A stretch of 64,000 nucleotides of DNA from Alkalimarinus coralli (lineage in GTDB: Bacteria > Pseudomonadota > Gammaproteobacteria > Pseudomonadales > Oleiphilaceae): NCBI RefSeq assembly GCF_023650515.1, contig NZ_CP096016.1, positions 4,762,300-4,826,299 of the forward strand, in the 5' to 3' direction. Both the position numbers and the translations under genes were made by a program. Below the pieces are notes generated by a model that saw only the letters and a program-made list of their open reading frames with translations, made no database searches and had not been told where the DNA came from. Shown here in pieces: positions 38,831-51,729 of this stretch. Each line of letters opens with the position of its first letter. Positions within the stretch are counted from its first letter, which is position 1.

Positions 38831-38923
38831 AGCCACCCCAAATTTTGAGGATCGTGAGCTTGCCCTGTTTAATGTTTTTTGTAAGCTTTTGATTAGTAAA
38901 GAATAAACGCGAGAGTGTGAAAT

Positions 38924-41900
38924 ATGATGACAGGTTTGTATCATCCTGACGATTTCAAGGATAACTGTGGATTTGGCTTGATTGCCCACATGGAAGGCCA
39001 GGCTAGCCATGATTTGCTGGTAACGGCCATCGAATCTTTGACCTGTATGACCCACCGTGGCGGAATTGCCGCTGATGGTAAAACCGGTGATGGCTGTGGG
39101 TTGCTGCTACAAAAGCCAGATACATTCCTGCGTCAAGTAGCGAAAGATAGCTTTGGTGTTGAACTTGGTCAGCGTTATGGCGTTGGCATGGCATTCCTCA
39201 ACCAAGACTCTTCTAAAGCTGAAGCCTCGAAGGCTGAACTCGAAAAGCACTTGTGTAATGAAGGTCTTGATGTTGTTGGTTGGCGAGTTGTCCCTACTGA
39301 CAATGAATGTCTCGGGCCAATGGCTCTGGACTGCTTGCCAGGTATCGAGCAGGTTTTTGTTTCTGGTGAAGGTCTTTCTGAAAAAGAGTTTGCCATCAAA
39401 CTGTTCCTGGCTAGAAAAAATGCAGAAATTGCACTTGCGGCTGATGATGAGTTCTATGTCTGCTCTCTTTCTGAGAAGGTTCTATCGTACAAAGGCTTAA
39501 TGATGCCGGTAGACCTGCCAAGCTTCTATCTTGATTTGAAAGATGAGCTTTTTGAGACGGCTATTTGTGTATTCCATCAGCGCTTCTCTACCAACACCAT
39601 GCCTCGCTGGCCTTTAGCGCAGCCATTTAGAATGCTTGCCCACAACGGTGAAATTAATACGGTAGAAGGTAACCGTAACTGGGCTCTTGCTCGTGCCTCA
39701 AAGTTTAAGTCAGATGATTTACCTGATCTTCAGTCTCTACAACCGTTAGTTAATCGAACAGGATCAGACTCTTCGAGTATGGATAATATGCTCGAAGTAC
39801 TCTTGGCAGGTGGTGTAGACCTGTTCCGTGCGGTGAGGATGATGATTCCTCCCGCTTGGCAAAACGTTGATACGATGGACGCAGACCTGCGTGCTTTTTA
39901 CGAGTACAACTCGATGCACATGGAACCATGGGATGGGCCTGCGGGCGTTGTTATGTCTGATGGCCGTTACGCCGTTTGCTTGCTGGATCGTAATGGCCTT
40001 CGTCCATCTCGTTGGGTCATTACCAAAAATGGCTATATTACGTTGGCATCTGAAATTGGTACTTATGGATACCAGCCTGAAGATGTAGTTGCAAAAGGAC
40101 GCGTTGGCCCAGGCCAGATTCTCGCGGTGGATACTCATACGGGTAAGGTTCTACATACAGAAGATGTGGATCAAGTGCTGAAAACAGCACACCCATATAA
40201 ACAGTGGCTACGAGATAATGCCACCCGTCTGGAAGCGACCTTGGGTAAGGCCACTCCAGACTTTAAAGTGATGGAACAAGATGAGCTCAAAACTCATATG
40301 AAAATGTTCCAGGTCTCTTTTGAAGAAAGAGACCAGATTTTGCGTCCTCTAGGTGAGGATGGTCAGGAAGCAGTTGGCTCTATGGGGGATGATACTCCAA
40401 TGGCTGTGCTTTCTGAGCGTGTGCGATCAGTTGCAGATTACTTCAGACAAAAGTTTGCCCAGGTTACTAACCCTCCAATCGATCCGCTGCGTGAAGCCAT
40501 TGTAATGTCACTGGAGACTTGCATCGGGGCGGAACAGAATATATTTGAAGAGACGCCGCAGCACGCAAAGCGCGTTATTCTCAGCACTCCAGTGTTGTCG
40601 CCTGCGAAGTTTATGAGGCTATCTACTAAAGAGTCTTCAGGCTTTGATGTTGCGACTATCGAGCTGAGCTATAGCCCTGAACAAGGGCTGGAGCAGGCGA
40701 TCACAGCAGTGTGCGATCAGGCTGAACAGGCTGTTCGCGATGGTAATGTGATCCTTATTTTAAGCGACAAAAACCTAACACAAGGTAAGCTGCCCGTTAA
40801 CGCATTTATGGCAACCGGTGCAGTCCACCACCGGTTGGTTGAGAAAGGGTTGCGTTGTGACTCAAACATAGTGGTCGAAAGTGGTTTCGTTAGAGATCCG
40901 CACCATTTTGCGGTTCTGTTTGGTTTTGGTGCTACCGCAGTGTACCCATACCTTGCTTATCAGGTGCTTAATGACTTGATCAGCTCAGGCGAAATGCTCA
41001 TCGATCCTATTGAAGCGAAGAATAACTATCGCAAGGGGATTGGCAAAGGGCTAATGAAAATCCTTTCCAAAATGGGGATTTCAACCATTGCTTCCTATCG
41101 TGGCGCACAGTTGTTTGAAGCGGTAGGGTTGGCAGATGATGTCGTTGAGCTTTGCTTTAAAGGAGTTGCAAGCAGAATACAAGGCGCTACGTTCTACGAC
41201 TTCCAGTTTGAGCAACAGCTTCTTGCCAATGATGCATGGATTAAGCGTAAGCCTATTTCTCAAGGCGGCTTACTGAAATTTGTTCATGGCAGTGAGTACC
41301 ATGCCTATAACCCTGATGTGGTTCGAACTATTCAGCAGGCGGTTCAAACAGGAGATTATGGCACCTACAGAGAGTATGCCGCTCTTGTAAACGAGCGACC
41401 AGTAGCAACCCTTAGGGACTTGTTCAAACTTAAGGAAAGCCAGACGCCGATCGATTTGGCTGATGTAGAGCCAATGGAAAACATCGTTGCCCGATTTGAC
41501 TCTGCAGCCATGTCTTTAGGGGCGCTTTCTCCAGAAGCTCATGAAGCGCTAGCTGTTGCAATGAACACGCTGGGTGGCCGCTCAAACTCTGGTGAGGGGG
41601 GCGAAGACCCTGTTCGATATGGAACAAACAAACGGTCTAAAATTAAGCAAGTTGCGTCTGGTCGCTTTGGTGTAACACCTCACTACTTGAGTAGCGCAGA
41701 TGTTATTCAAATTAAAGTTGCGCAGGGGGCTAAGCCTGGAGAGGGTGGTCAGCTTCCTGGTGGCAAGGTTAACAAACTCATTGCCACGCTAAGGTATTCG
41801 GTGCCTGGTGTTACATTAATCTCACCACCACCGCACCACGATATTTATTCGATTGAAGATTTAGCTCAGCTTATTTTCGATTTGAAGCAAGTTAACCCTT

Positions 41901-43372
41901 CTGCGTTAGTGTCGGTCAAGCTGGTATCAGAGCCTGGTGTAGGAACCATTGCAGCAGGTGTGGCGAAAGCGTACGCCGATTTGATTACTATCTCTGGCTA
42001 TGATGGCGGTACTGCGGCTAGTCCTCTGACCTCTGTGCGCTATGCCGGGTCACCATGGGAGCTTGGCTTGAGCGAGGCTCAGCAGGCACTCAGAGGAAAC
42101 GACCTTCGTGATAAGGTACGCTTACAGACTGACGGTGGACTTAAAACAGGTTTAGACGTTATTAAGGCCGCGATTTTAGGGGCTGAGAGCTTTGGTTTTG
42201 GAACCATGCCAATGGTTGCCTTAGGTTGTAAATATCTGCGTATTTGTCACTTGAACAACTGTGCTACAGGTGTCGCGACGCAAAATGAGCAGCTAAGGGA
42301 TCAGCACTTTATCGGCACGGTTGAAATGGTCATGCATTTCTTCAAATTTGTTGCTGAAGAAACACGAGAGTGGATGGCCAAGCTGGGAGTTCGTACGCTC
42401 GAAGAGTTGATTGGGCGGACTGAATTGCTGGAAGTTCTGCCAGGGAATACCAGCAAGCAGAAAAAGCTGGATCTTATGCCAATGCTGTTTAACGACCATG
42501 TCCCTGCTGACAAACCTCAGTTGTGTCAGGTTGAGCGGAATGAGCCGTTTGATAAAGGGCTTCTCGCAGAGAAGATGATTGCAGATGCCAGTGAGGCTAT
42601 AAAGAATAAATCGGGAGGCGAGTTTGCCTACACCGTTACCAACTGTGACCGCTCTATTGGTGCGAGACTTTCAGGTGAAATTGCCAAGCTTCATGGCAAT
42701 CAGGGCATGAGCTCAGCGCCGATCAAGCTAAATCTGGCAGGTACTGCAGGCCAGAGCTTTGGGGTGTGGAATGCTGGTGGTTTGAACATGTACCTGGAAG
42801 GCGATGCGAACGACTATGTTGGTAAGGGTATGACCGGCGGTAAGCTGGTGATTAGGCCTCCGCAATGCAGTACGTTTAAAACCCAGGATACCGCTATTGT
42901 GGGCAACACCTGCCTATACGGGGCAACTGGAGGCAAGCTATTTGCTGCGGGCACCTCAGGAGAGCGTTTTGGAGTAAGAAACTCCGGTGCTCATGCAGTC
43001 ATTGAAGGTGTTGGAGACCACTGTTGTGAATATATGACAGGCGGACTTGTCACTGTGTTAGGCGAAACAGGGTATAACTTCGGAGCAGGGATGACAGGTG
43101 GTTTCGCTTATGTCCTTGATCAGAAAAACAACTTTGTTGATCAATACAATCACGAACTCGTAGAGATTCATCGTATTTCAAGCGAGCAGATGGAACCCTA
43201 TCGCAATCACTTGCGTGGTGTAATTGAAGAACATGTTACTGAAACTGGTAGTGAATGGGCTCAGCATATAATTGATAACTTTGACGATTATATCGTTCGC
43301 TTTTGGCTGGTTAAGCCAAAGGCCGCGAGCCTGAAAAACTTGCTTAATAGCACCAGAGCCCAGCCTGAATAA
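38924..43372 (+). CDS. gltB: Glutamate synthase large subunit
   Basis: NADPH-dependent GOGAT alpha subunit: takes the amide from glutamine to 2-oxoglutarate. 1482 residues in the family's order: short propeptide ending before Cys15 ([13 protein letters not shown]), which becomes the N-terminal nucleophile; the glutaminase domain ([26 protein letters not shown]); central domain; FMN/3Fe-4S synthase domain ([13 protein letters not shown]; cysteines in [18 protein letters not shown]); and the C-terminal GXGXG beta-helix. With gltD, 105 bp downstream, it forms one operon. Confidence 0.98.
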   Translation: MMTGLYHPDDFKDNCGFGLIAHMEGQASHDLLVTAIESLTCMTHRGGIAADGKTGDGCGLLLQKPDTFLRQVAKDSFGVELGQRYGVGMAFLNQDSSKAEASKAELEKHLCNEGLDVVGWRVVPTDNECLGPMALDCLPGIEQVFVSGEGLSEKEFAIKLFLARKNAEIALAADDEFYVCSLSEKVLSYKGLMMPVDLPSFYLDLKDELFETAICVFHQRFSTNTMPRWPLAQPFRMLAHNGEINTVEGNRNWALARASKFKSDDLPDLQSLQPLVNRTGSDSSSMDNMLEVLLAGGVDLFRAVRMMIPPAWQNVDTMDADLRAFYEYNSMHMEPWDGPAGVVMSDGRYAVCLLDRNGLRPSRWVITKNGYITLASEIGTYGYQPEDVVAKGRVGPGQILAVDTHTGKVLHTEDVDQVLKTAHPYKQWLRDNATRLEATLGKATPDFKVMEQDELKTHMKMFQVSFEERDQILRPLGEDGQEAVGSMGDDTPMAVLSERVRSVADYFRQKFAQVTNPPIDPLREAIVMSLETCIGAEQNIFEETPQHAKRVILSTPVLSPAKFMRLSTKESSGFDVATIELSYSPEQGLEQAITAVCDQAEQAVRDGNVILILSDKNLTQGKLPVNAFMATGAVHHRLVEKGLRCDSNIVVESGFVRDPHHFAVLFGFGATAVYPYLAYQVLNDLISSGEMLIDPIEAKNNYRKGIGKGLMKILSKMGISTIASYRGAQLFEAVGLADDVVELCFKGVASRIQGATFYDFQFEQQLLANDAWIKRKPISQGGLLKFVHGSEYHAYNPDVVRTIQQAVQTGDYGTYREYAALVNERPVATLRDLFKLKESQTPIDLADVEPMENIVARFDSAAMSLGALSPEAHEALAVAMNTLGGRSNSGEGGEDPVRYGTNKRSKIKQVASGRFGVTPHYLSSADVIQIKVAQGAKPGEGGQLPGGKVNKLIATLRYSVPGVTLISPPPHHDIYSIEDLAQLIFDLKQVNPSALVSVKLVSEPGVGTIAAGVAKAYADLITISGYDGGTAASPLTSVRYAGSPWELGLSEAQQALRGNDLRDKVRLQTDGGLKTGLDVIKAAILGAESFGFGTMPMVALGCKYLRICHLNNCATGVATQNEQLRDQHFIGTVEMVMHFFKFVAEETREWMAKLGVRTLEELIGRTELLEVLPGNTSKQKKLDLMPMLFNDHVPADKPQLCQVERNEPFDKGLLAEKMIADASEAIKNKSGGEFAYTVTNCDRSIGARLSGEIAKLHGNQGMSSAPIKLNLAGTAGQSFGVWNAGGLNMYLEGDANDYVGKGMTGGKLVIRPPQCSTFKTQDTAIVGNTCLYGATGGKLFAAGTSGERFGVRNSGAHAVIEGVGDHCCEYMTGGLVTVLGETGYNFGAGMTGGFAYVLDQKNNFVDQYNHELVEIHRISSEQMEPYRNHLRGVIEEHVTETGSEWAQHIIDNFDDYIVRFWLVKPKAASLKNLLNSTRAQPE

Positions 43373-43474
43373 GGCTTGGAACTTCGCCGCCAGAACTAAC
43401 GAGCTAACAGGGCTCAGAGTTGCGGCCGAAGACGGGATGAATAGGTAATGTGTGAGAGTTAGAGAGGCTTTTAA

Positions 43475-44896
<1,422 letters not shown>

Positions 44897-44923
44897 GCGC
44901 TAGACCTCATAGCTCTATACCAT

Positions 44924-44951
44924 AAGGCACGGTTAAGACCGTGCCTTTTTT
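44924..44951 (+). terminator. Intrinsic terminator of gltBD
   Basis: AAGGCACGGT (44924-44933) and ACCGTGCCTT (44938-44947) form a perfect 10-bp stem with a TAAG loop and a T-run. Confidence 0.94.
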
Positions 44952-45066
44952 CTATCCAGGATAGAGTAACAAGCAAAAATCTGGCGAATTATTGATATTT
45001 GGCAATCGAATATTTTTTTTAGGCGGTATCATTCAGCCTTCGAGAACGTAAAAAGAGAGACATTAC

Positions 45067-46134
45067 ATGGGTGAGCTAAAAAATGACCGTTTCCTCCGTG
45101 CATTATTGAGAGAGCCGGTAGATACCACTCCGGTGTGGATGATGCGCCAAGCGGGTCGATACCTGCCTGAATATAGGGAGCTTCGTAGCAAAGCGGGTGA
45201 TTTTTTAAGTTTATGCAAGAATGAGGAGTTCGCCTGTGAAGTGACGATCCAGCCTCTGGAGCGTTTCCCTCTGGATGCGGCTATTTTGTTCTCAGATATA
45301 TTAACTATTCCCGATGCCATGGGGTTAGGGTTGTACTTTGAAACAGGCGAAGGCCCTCGTTTTAAGAAAATTGTTCGTACAGAGGCAGATGTTGATGCCT
45401 TGCCGGTGGTTAAAACAACCTCTGACCTGGATTATGTTTTAAATGCGGTGAAGACTATTCGCCGTGAGCTGAATGGCCGAGTGCCGCTGATTGGCTTTTC
45501 CGGAAGTCCGTGGACGCTTGCAACTTACATGGTTGAAGGGGGCTCATCAAAGGATTTCAGACATGTTAAAGCGATGATGTATGACAAGCCTGAGGTGATG
45601 CATAAGCTGCTTGATAAGCTGGCGCTGTCAGTGATTGACTATTTGAATGAGCAGATTAAAGCGGGCGCGCAAGCTGTTCAAATATTTGATACATGGGGTG
45701 GAAACCTAAGCCATGCGGCTTACCAGACATTCTCTTTGCAGTACATGAAGAAAATAATAGATGGCTTGATTCGTCAGCATGATGGTCGAAAAGTTCCTGT
45801 TATCATGTTTACCAAAGGGGGCGGTCAATGGCTTCCTCAGATGGCCGACGCAGGTGCGGATGCATTGGGTCTTGACTGGACCACTGATATTGGCATCGCC
45901 AGAGGTTTGGTGGGTGATAAGGTCGCTTTGCAAGGAAACATGGACCCAAGTGTGCTTTACGCGTCGCCTGCAACCATCCGTAATGAGGTAGAGAGTATAT
46001 TAAGCGCTTACGGTGCGGGTAGCGGTCATGTGTTTAATCTCGGCCATGGCATCCATCAATTTGTTGATCCTGAGCATGCGAGAGCATTTGTTGAGGCTGT
46101 GCATGAATTGAGCCCCAAGTATCACCAGTCATAA
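45067..46134 (+). CDS. hemE: Uroporphyrinogen decarboxylase
   Basis: Removes four carboxyl groups from uroporphyrinogen III to give coproporphyrinogen III in haem synthesis. 355 residues with the signature [16 protein letters not shown] at the N-terminus (active-site arginines), the [11 protein letters not shown] loop with its aspartate, and [18 protein letters not shown] terminator follows, and a group II intron begins directly behind it. Confidence 0.97.
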   Translation: MGELKNDRFLRALLREPVDTTPVWMMRQAGRYLPEYRELRSKAGDFLSLCKNEEFACEVTIQPLERFPLDAAILFSDILTIPDAMGLGLYFETGEGPRFKKIVRTEADVDALPVVKTTSDLDYVLNAVKTIRRELNGRVPLIGFSGSPWTLATYMVEGGSSKDFRHVKAMMYDKPEVMHKLLDKLALSVIDYLNEQIKAGAQAVQIFDTWGGNLSHAAYQTFSLQYMKKIIDGLIRQHDGRKVPVIMFTKGGGQWLPQMADAGADALGLDWTTDIGIARGLVGDKVALQGNMDPSVLYASPATIRNEVESILSAYGAGSGHVFNLGHGIHQFVDPEHARAFVEAVHELSPKYHQS

Positions 46135-46182
46135 ACGTCGCTGTAACCAAGAGTATATTTGGTAGCAGGTATATTTTGTAGA

Positions 46183-46211
46183 AAAGGCGGCCGGATAAAG
46201 CCGCCTTTTTT
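46183..46211 (+). terminator. Intrinsic terminator of hemE, abutting the intron
   Basis: AAAGGCGGC (46183-46191) pairs with GCCGCCTTT (46200-46208), followed by T residues to 46211. The group II intron's first helix starts at the next base, which makes this hairpin the likely insertion target. Confidence 0.93.
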
Positions 46212-46983
46212 GTTTGCCCAGCGAAGCTGGCAAACCCGTCCACTTGAAAGAAAGTGGAATCACCCTGACTAAGGGGAAGATAATCTGAATGGCAAGGGCG
46301 CCACTGGCCAACGGTGGGGTCTGAAGGAAGCCATAGGAAGTTAGAGGTACACAACTAACCGTAACCTGTTTCGGCGGTGTTGGTGGGTAAGCGTCCAAAA
46401 TAGCGCGAAGCCCAATACTTAGTCAGACCAACAACGTGCTTGAGGGTGGGATCTCTAACAGGGAGTCAGTGCAGTAACTGGGGAAGCCTGGCACTGTATC
46501 CATGTCAAAGGAAATGACTGGACGTATTATTCAAGGGGTGACTCAAGAATGGTATGAGTGTGAGGTGGCAGATGAACCCGTAGTAGTTTTGAAGGCTAGG
46601 CCGATGAAAGCCAGTAATGGTGTGGAGGATAAAACCAAGCCGACCAACAGCGCAATGATTGTTGGGGCTAGCAAGATTCAAAAGGTCAGGCTAGTTGCGA
46701 AGGGGGGAAGTGGTCTATAAACCACTAAAAGAGAAACGTAATAGGTCGTGTGACTACAAGCGGCATTAACATGCTGGGCATCCTTCAATGGTAAAGAGTG
46801 AAATCGGCGCGATTGTTGTTGAGCTGGTCATGGGGAGTAATCATTTCTCTTCATTAGAGGCAACAAGGTGGTTAAGCATATTGCACAAAATTGGGTCAAA
46901 CCAAGCTAGAAGACTTAACGCGATGATGAAACAAACCCAACACAATCTAGGCAGTTAACGGCTAGTGGTATGAGAAAATAAAC

Positions 46984-48249
46984 GTGAGAGTTTACTACAG
47001 TCTTTATGGTCGTCTGCTATCACTGCAGGCACTCTATGACGCATTCAAGCGAGTGAAGAAGAATAAAGGTGCTGCCGGAATAGACGGGCAGAGCGTGCAG
47101 GACTTTGCACAAAACTTGGAAAGTAATCTCAAACAACTATTACTCGAACTACAAGAGAGGCGGTATCAACCGCAACCAGTAAAACGTGTTGAAATCGACA
47201 AGGACGATGGAAGTAAGCGGCTACTGGGTGTTCCCACGGTTCGAGACCGTGTCGTACAACAATGTTTATCGAATATCATCACCCCCATCTTCGACCCAGA
47301 CTTTCACCCATCCAGCTATGGGTATAGAGAGGGGCGAAGCTGTCATCAAGCCATTAGCAAAGCGACGTTGTTTATACGAAAGTATCATCGTCAACACGTA
47401 GTGGATATGGATCTGTCGAAGTGCTTCGACATGCTCGACCATGATCTAATCATTCAGTCAGTGCGAAAACGAATCACAGATGGCAGTATTCTGAACTTGA
47501 TAGACATGTTTCTAAAAAGTGGAGTGATGATAGGCTCAAGTTGGCAAAGCAACGACAAGGGAAGTCCGCAAGGCGGGGTGATCAGTCCATTGCTAGCCAA
47601 TATCTACTTAGATGCCTTTGATCAGGAAATGAAACGACGTCAGCACCGAATAGTGCGATACGCCGATGATATCTTGATACTCTGTAGCTCAGAAGCGGCA
47701 GCAAAGAATGCACTAAAGGTAGCGAGTCATATTTTAGAAGAGACACTTAAGCTAAAAGTGAATGAGCGGAAAACTCACATTGCGCATAGCGATGATGGGA
47801 TTAAATTCTTGGGAGTGGTGATAGGAACAAACTATACACGAATCCAAGAAAAGAAACTCAAGACACTGAAAGTAAAGGTGAAGCAAATTACCAAGCGCAA
47901 TGGAGGAAAGAACTTAGCCGAGGTGCTAAAAGAACTGAATCCAGTGCTAAGAGGGTTTGCAAATTATTTTAAAATAGCGAATATAGGATATATCTTAAAT
48001 CAATTATCAGGTTGGATAAGACGAAGGTTGAGAAGTGTACAGCTGAAACTGTGGAAGAAGCCGGGCAAACTGCATCGACGACTAAAGCAATTGGGCTACA
48101 AACCTCCGTTTAAGAGCATCAAGATGAACTCATGGAGAAATGCAGCGAGTCCATTGGCAAGTTATGCGATGCCTAATAACTGGTTCAAAGAAATCGGCTT
48201 ATATCAGATAAATGAAGTAAGGACAGGGGTTCTTGTTCCTTATTGTTAA
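46984..48249 (+). CDS. Group II intron reverse transcriptase/maturase
   Basis: A 421-residue protein that splices and reverse-transcribes its intron. Fingers-palm motifs run from KNKGAAGIDGQSVQDF through LLGVPTVRDRVVQQCL, the DMDLSKCFDMLDHDL block, GSPQGGVISPLLANIYLD and the catalytic YADD (Tyr226, Asp228, Asp229). The thumb/maturase X domain follows (LNPVLRGFANYFKIANIGYILNQ cut here), with SGWIRRRLR and the C-terminal SWRNAASPL. No HNH endonuclease domain is present, so mobility would need target DNA made available, as at terminators or replication forks. The start is GTG at 46984, with weak ribosome site. The frame is intact. Confidence 0.93.
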   Translation: MRVYYSLYGRLLSLQALYDAFKRVKKNKGAAGIDGQSVQDFAQNLESNLKQLLLELQERRYQPQPVKRVEIDKDDGSKRLLGVPTVRDRVVQQCLSNIITPIFDPDFHPSSYGYREGRSCHQAISKATLFIRKYHRQHVVDMDLSKCFDMLDHDLIIQSVRKRITDGSILNLIDMFLKSGVMIGSSWQSNDKGSPQGGVISPLLANIYLDAFDQEMKRRQHRIVRYADDILILCSSEAAAKNALKVASHILEETLKLKVNERKTHIAHSDDGIKFLGVVIGTNYTRIQEKKLKTLKVKVKQITKRNGGKNLAEVLKELNPVLRGFANYFKIANIGYILNQLSGWIRRRLRSVQLKLWKKPGKLHRRLKQLGYKPPFKSIKMNSWRNAASPLASYAMPNNWFKEIGLYQINEVRTGVLVPYC

Positions 48250-48266
48250 GGAATAGTAGATTACAT

Positions 48267-48337
48267 GAGCCGTATACGAGATCCGTACGTACGGTTCTGT
48301 GAGAGGGAGGGGGCTGTAACGCCTCCCCCTACTCGAT
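48267..48337 (+). ncRNA. Intron domains V and VI
   Basis: GAGCCGTA (48267-48274) pairs with TACGGTTC (48290-48297), with a TACG/CGTA upper helix and a CG bulge, giving a 31-nt domain V with the catalytic core of a group II ribozyme; 34 nt is more usual. Domain VI uses AGGGGG and CCCCCT and carries the presumed branch adenosine in TACTCGAT. Confidence 0.8.
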
Positions 48338-48344
48338 ATGAACG

Positions 48345-49622
48345 CTATTTCTGAGAGCTCTCAAGGGCTTGAGTGATATCCTCTAAAATATCATCTACGT
48401 TCTCAATACCGATTGATAACCTAACCATATCGCTAGAGACACAGGCGCTGGCCAGTTCCTCAGGGCTCAACTGTCTATGGGTGGTTGATGCAGGGTGGCA
48501 AGCGAGCGATTTGGCATCGCCGATATTAACCAGTCTAACGATAAGTTGCAGCGCATCTATGAACTTGGCGCCAGCTTCAACTCCACCTTTAATACCAAAA
48601 GATAAAATGCCGGAGGGTGTTCCGTTCATGTAGTCTTTAGCAAGAGAGTGGAAGTCACTGCTTTCCAAACCTGCATAGTTTACCCATTCAACTTCTGCTC
48701 TTTGCTGCAAAAATTCCGCGACCTTCTGTGCGTTTGAGCAGTGCCTCTCCATACGCAAGGATAATGTCTCCAGCCCTTGCATGATCATCATGGCATTGTA
48801 TGGTGACAAGGCGGCACCCATATTTCTGAGGGGAACGACTCTACAGCGGCCTATGTAAGCAGCAGGACCAAGTGCTTCTGCATATACCACACCGTGGTAT
48901 GACGGGTCGGGCTCGTTCATTACGGCAAAGCGTTCTTTATGATCTGCCCATGGGAACTTGCCAGAGTCAATAATAATCCCGCCAATGGTTGTTCCGTGAC
49001 CACCAATGTACTTGGTAAGGGAGTGGACAACAATATCAGCACCGTGCTCAAAAGGGCGGCAGAGGCACGGGGTTGCTACGGTATTGTCAACAATCAACGG
49101 TACGCCGTGTTTGTGAGCAATATCTGCGAGCGCTTTCAGGTCTACGATGTTGCCAGCCGGGTTACCGATTGACTCGCAGAAAATAGCTTTTGTTTTAGCG
49201 TCGATTAACTCAGCAAAAGAGGCTACGTTGTTGCCATCTGCAAAACGCACTTCAATACCCTGTCTGGGAAATGTGTGAGCAAACAGGTTGTAGGTGCCAC
49301 CGTATAACTGGCTAACGCTAACAATGTTTTCACCTGCTTCACAGATCGCTTGAATAGAGGCGGTAATCGCTGCCATGCCGGAGGCCATCGCTAGAGCGCC
49401 TATTCCCCCTTCCATTTGGGTCAGGCGCTGCTCGAGCACATCATTGGTTGGGTTCATGATGCGGCTGTATATGTTTCCAGGAACTTTCAAGTCAAACAGG
49501 TCGGCACCGTGTTGTGTGCTGTCAAAGGCAAAAGATGCGGTTTGGTAGAGTGGCACAGCAACGGCTTTAGTGGTTGGGTCAGGTTCGTAACCGGCGTGGA
49601 TTGCGATGGTTTCCAATTTCAT
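48345..49622 (-). CDS. metY: O-acetylhomoserine sulfhydrylase
   Basis: PLP enzyme of the Cys/Met metabolism family that makes homocysteine from O-acetyl- or O-succinylhomoserine and sulfide. At 425 residues it has the length and opening ([28 protein letters not shown] split here as family type) of the MetY/Met17 group. It has [15 protein letters not shown], the cofactor lysine in [16 protein letters not shown], and the C-terminal [16 protein letters not shown] lone minus-strand gene; the group II intron ends eight bases past its stop. No SAM or other riboswitch was recognised upstream (49623-49828). Confidence 0.93.
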   Translation of the reverse strand: MKLETIAIHAGYEPDPTTKAVAVPLYQTASFAFDSTQHGADLFDLKVPGNIYSRIMNPTNDVLEQRLTQMEGGIGALAMASGMAAITASIQAICEAGENIVSVSQLYGGTYNLFAHTFPRQGIEVRFADGNNVASFAELIDAKTKAIFCESIGNPAGNIVDLKALADIAHKHGVPLIVDNTVATPCLCRPFEHGADIVVHSLTKYIGGHGTTIGGIIIDSGKFPWADHKERFAVMNEPDPSYHGVVYAEALGPAAYIGRCRVVPLRNMGAALSPYNAMMIMQGLETLSLRMERHCSNAQKVAEFLQQRAEVEWVNYAGLESSDFHSLAKDYMNGTPSGILSFGIKGGVEAGAKFIDALQLIVRLVNIGDAKSLACHPASTTHRQLSPEELASACVSSDMVRLSIGIENVDDILEDITQALESSQK

Positions 49623-49828
49623 GACTTTTCTATCTCCTGAGTCATTATTACTATTTTCTGATTGTATTCGTTAGATGGAGGCTATCTGTGAGATCGCTTT
49701 GTCGTTATCATTATTTTATTTTTTGAATGGGCTAAAGAGTAGCAGAAAATAACCTGAACAATCGACCCATTCTGGTGCGGGTTGTTTTAATTCTGCTTGA
49801 TGTTACTCGATAGATATGTGGGATAGTG

Positions 49829-51193
49829 ATGGCAAAAGCAAAGACCGCCTATGTATGTACTGACTGTGGTGCTGAATATGGCAAGTGGCAAGGACAATGT
49901 TCAGAGTGCCACGAGTGGAACACGATAAGTGAATTTAAAGTGGGTAAGGCTAGCACGACGAGAGGGGCACGCTTTGAAGGGTATGCCGGTAAGCTCTCTG
50001 AAGTGCAATCCCTCGACCACATAAACCTCGAAGAGCAGTCTCGTTTTACCTCAGGAATTGGAGAGTTTGACCGGGTGTTAGGAGGGGGGCTGGTGCCGGG
50101 CTCCGCTATTTTAATTGGAGGCTCGCCGGGCGCAGGGAAGAGCACGCTACTGTTGCAGACGATGTGTTTTCTAGCCGGCAGTATGCCTGCGCTGTATATC
50201 ACGGGTGAAGAATCTTTACAGCAGGTCGCCATGCGTGCCACGCGGCTGGGAATAAAGACCAATGACTTGCAGATGCTGTCAGAGACCAATGTTGATGCCA
50301 TTATTGCTGCTGCAGAAAAGATGAAGCCAAAAGTGCTGGTGGTTGATAGTATTCAGGTCGTGCATATGGAAGGGATCGAGTCAGCCCCCGGCAGCGTTTC
50401 TCAGGTGCGCGAAAGTGCGGCGATGTTGACCCGTTATGCCAAGCAGACCGGAACAGTATTGTTTCTGGTGGGGCATGTGACAAAAGAAGGTTCGATTGCT
50501 GGGCCAAAGGTTCTGGAGCATATGATTGACTGCTCGATTATGCTCGATGGCTCCGATGATAGCCGGTTTCGAACATTGCGTGGCATTAAAAACCGATTTG
50601 GTGCTGTGAATGAGTTGGGGATTTTTGCGATGCTTGAGAATGGGCTTAGGGAGGTGACCAACCCTAGTGCAATCTTTCTCAATCGGTCTGATGAGCAGAT
50701 GCCGGGTAGCGGTGTAACGGTAATTTGGGAGGGCACCCGGCCATTGCTGATTGAACTGCAGGCGTTGGTTGATGAAAGCCAAATGAATTACCCAAAGCGA
50801 GTCGCTATAGGGCTGGATCAGAACCGGCTGGCAATGTTATTGGCAGTATTACATCGTCATGGCGGGTTGCATTGCGGTGATCAGGATGTATTTGTCAATG
50901 TCGTTGGGGGCGTTAGGGTGTCCGAAACCAGTGCTGACTTGGCTGCATTGCTGGCTGTGGTATCAAGCTTTAGAAGTATATCTCTTCCACAGGATATGGT
51001 TATCATTGGCGAAGTGGGGTTGTCTGGAGAAATAAGGCCCGTGCCGAGTGGTCAGGAGCGGGTCTTGGAAGCGGCCAAGCATGGTTTCAAGAGGGCCATC
51101 GTTCCTAAAGCAAATGCGCCAAAAAAACCGATCGACGGGATGGAAGTGATTGCGGTAAAAAAACTATCTGAGGCATTAAATATTATCGGCTAG
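49829..51193 (+). CDS. radA: DNA repair protein RadA
   Basis: RecA-like DnaB-type helicase/branch migration factor in homologous recombination. About 454 residues: N-terminal zinc ribbon (CTDCGAEYGKWQGQC, then SEC), Walker A GGSPGAGKSTLL, Walker B VLVVDSIQV, the RadA-specific KNRFG motif, and a C-terminal Lon-like domain (VSETSADLAALLAVVSS). A GTG directly precedes the ATG at 49829; the ATG start is the usual one. Convergent with the mapZ-like gene, 5 bp between stops. Confidence 0.97.
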   Translation: MAKAKTAYVCTDCGAEYGKWQGQCSECHEWNTISEFKVGKASTTRGARFEGYAGKLSEVQSLDHINLEEQSRFTSGIGEFDRVLGGGLVPGSAILIGGSPGAGKSTLLLQTMCFLAGSMPALYITGEESLQQVAMRATRLGIKTNDLQMLSETNVDAIIAAAEKMKPKVLVVDSIQVVHMEGIESAPGSVSQVRESAAMLTRYAKQTGTVLFLVGHVTKEGSIAGPKVLEHMIDCSIMLDGSDDSRFRTLRGIKNRFGAVNELGIFAMLENGLREVTNPSAIFLNRSDEQMPGSGVTVIWEGTRPLLIELQALVDESQMNYPKRVAIGLDQNRLAMLLAVLHRHGGLHCGDQDVFVNVVGGVRVSETSADLAALLAVVSSFRSISLPQDMVIIGEVGLSGEIRPVPSGQERVLEAAKHGFKRAIVPKANAPKKPIDGMEVIAVKKLSEALNIIG

Positions 51194-51198
51194 GTCTG

Positions 51199-51594
51199 TT
51201 ATTTTGAGGGGGCGTGGTGATATAGCGTTAATGCCTCCAGCTCTCTGTTCAAAAGTTCTGGATTGCCCAGATTAAGCTCAACCAGCCTTTTGAGATGTGT
51301 AATGCTGTCAATGTCGATGTACTCACAGGCAAAGCCTAAGTGTGTTGACTCTTGATGTGCCAGTTTGAGCGACATGATAATCGAATCACCTGCCTCTGAC
51401 AGCCTAATAACAGCTTCAAAAGGACTGAGCAGATTGGCCTCAAACGATTCTGGGCGCTTTACCAGCATCCCTTGCAGTGATATGTCGAGTAGTTCGGTGG
51501 GCCATTCTGTATCGCCTTGATGTAACGTGCAGGTCGCATCAAATAGAATTCGGCTGAAGTGACGTTTGTCCTCGGTGGCGTGTTGGCTATCCAC
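51199..51594 (-). CDS. mapZ: MapZ-like PilZ domain c-di-GMP receptor
   Basis: A 131-residue single PilZ domain. The c-di-GMP motifs are RHFSR (RxxxR) near residue 12 and DISLQG (D/NxSxxG) near residue 38. The C-terminal helix region DSITHLKRLVELNLGNPELLNRELEAL, given here in family terms, closely resembles that of Pseudomonas MapZ (PA4608), which binds the chemotaxis methyltransferase CheR1 when loaded with c-di-GMP and biases motility. In Pseudomonas it is likewise next to radA. The CheR partner is not in this window, so the role is by homology. Confidence 0.82.
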   Translation of the reverse strand: MDSQHATEDKRHFSRILFDATCTLHQGDTEWPTELLDISLQGMLVKRPESFEANLLSPFEAVIRLSEAGDSIIMSLKLAHQESTHLGFACEYIDIDSITHLKRLVELNLGNPELLNRELEALTLYHHAPSK

Positions 51595-51729
51595 ATCCCC
51601 TCCTAATGAGCGTTTTTATATTATGAGTCTGGCATTCCGGCTATATATGCTAACTATAGCGTTTTTTGTATGAAAGGCTAATGTCTGAAGGAAATGAGCG
51701 GGCCTGAGCGACCCGCTAAGGTATTTGGA

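Larger units (their letters stand above)
46212..48337 (+). mobile_element. Group II intron with reverse transcriptase gene, probably class C-like
   Basis: The element holds a maturase/reverse transcriptase gene flanked by ribozyme structure. Its 5' end starts GTTTGCC, which can fold back with GGCAAAC at once, right after the hemE terminator. A conserved domain I piece (GGTCTGAAGGAAGCC, near 46316-46331) is recognisable. Domain V is at 48267-48297 and domain VI follows, ending TACTCGAT with a likely branch-point A seven bases from the end at 48337. The 3' end is 8 bp from the metY stop. Lack of an endonuclease domain and location at a terminator favour class C. Both ends are inferred and may be off by a few bases; the 5' GTTTG departs from the usual GUGYG. 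Confidence 0.82.

Noticed and set aside
36918..38923. Acidic, serine-rich stretch of the DamX-like protein as a separate mobile or repeat element
   Set aside because: It is a normal low-complexity linker between the membrane helix and the SPOR domain.
46502..46720. A 72-codon open frame inside the group II intron, upstream of the maturase gene
   Set aside because: It lies within the structured intron RNA (domain I-IV region), has no recognisable domain and no clear ribosome site; probably a chance frame.
49623..49828. Possible SAM riboswitch upstream of metY
   Set aside because: No conserved SAM-box pattern on the minus strand in this short region.
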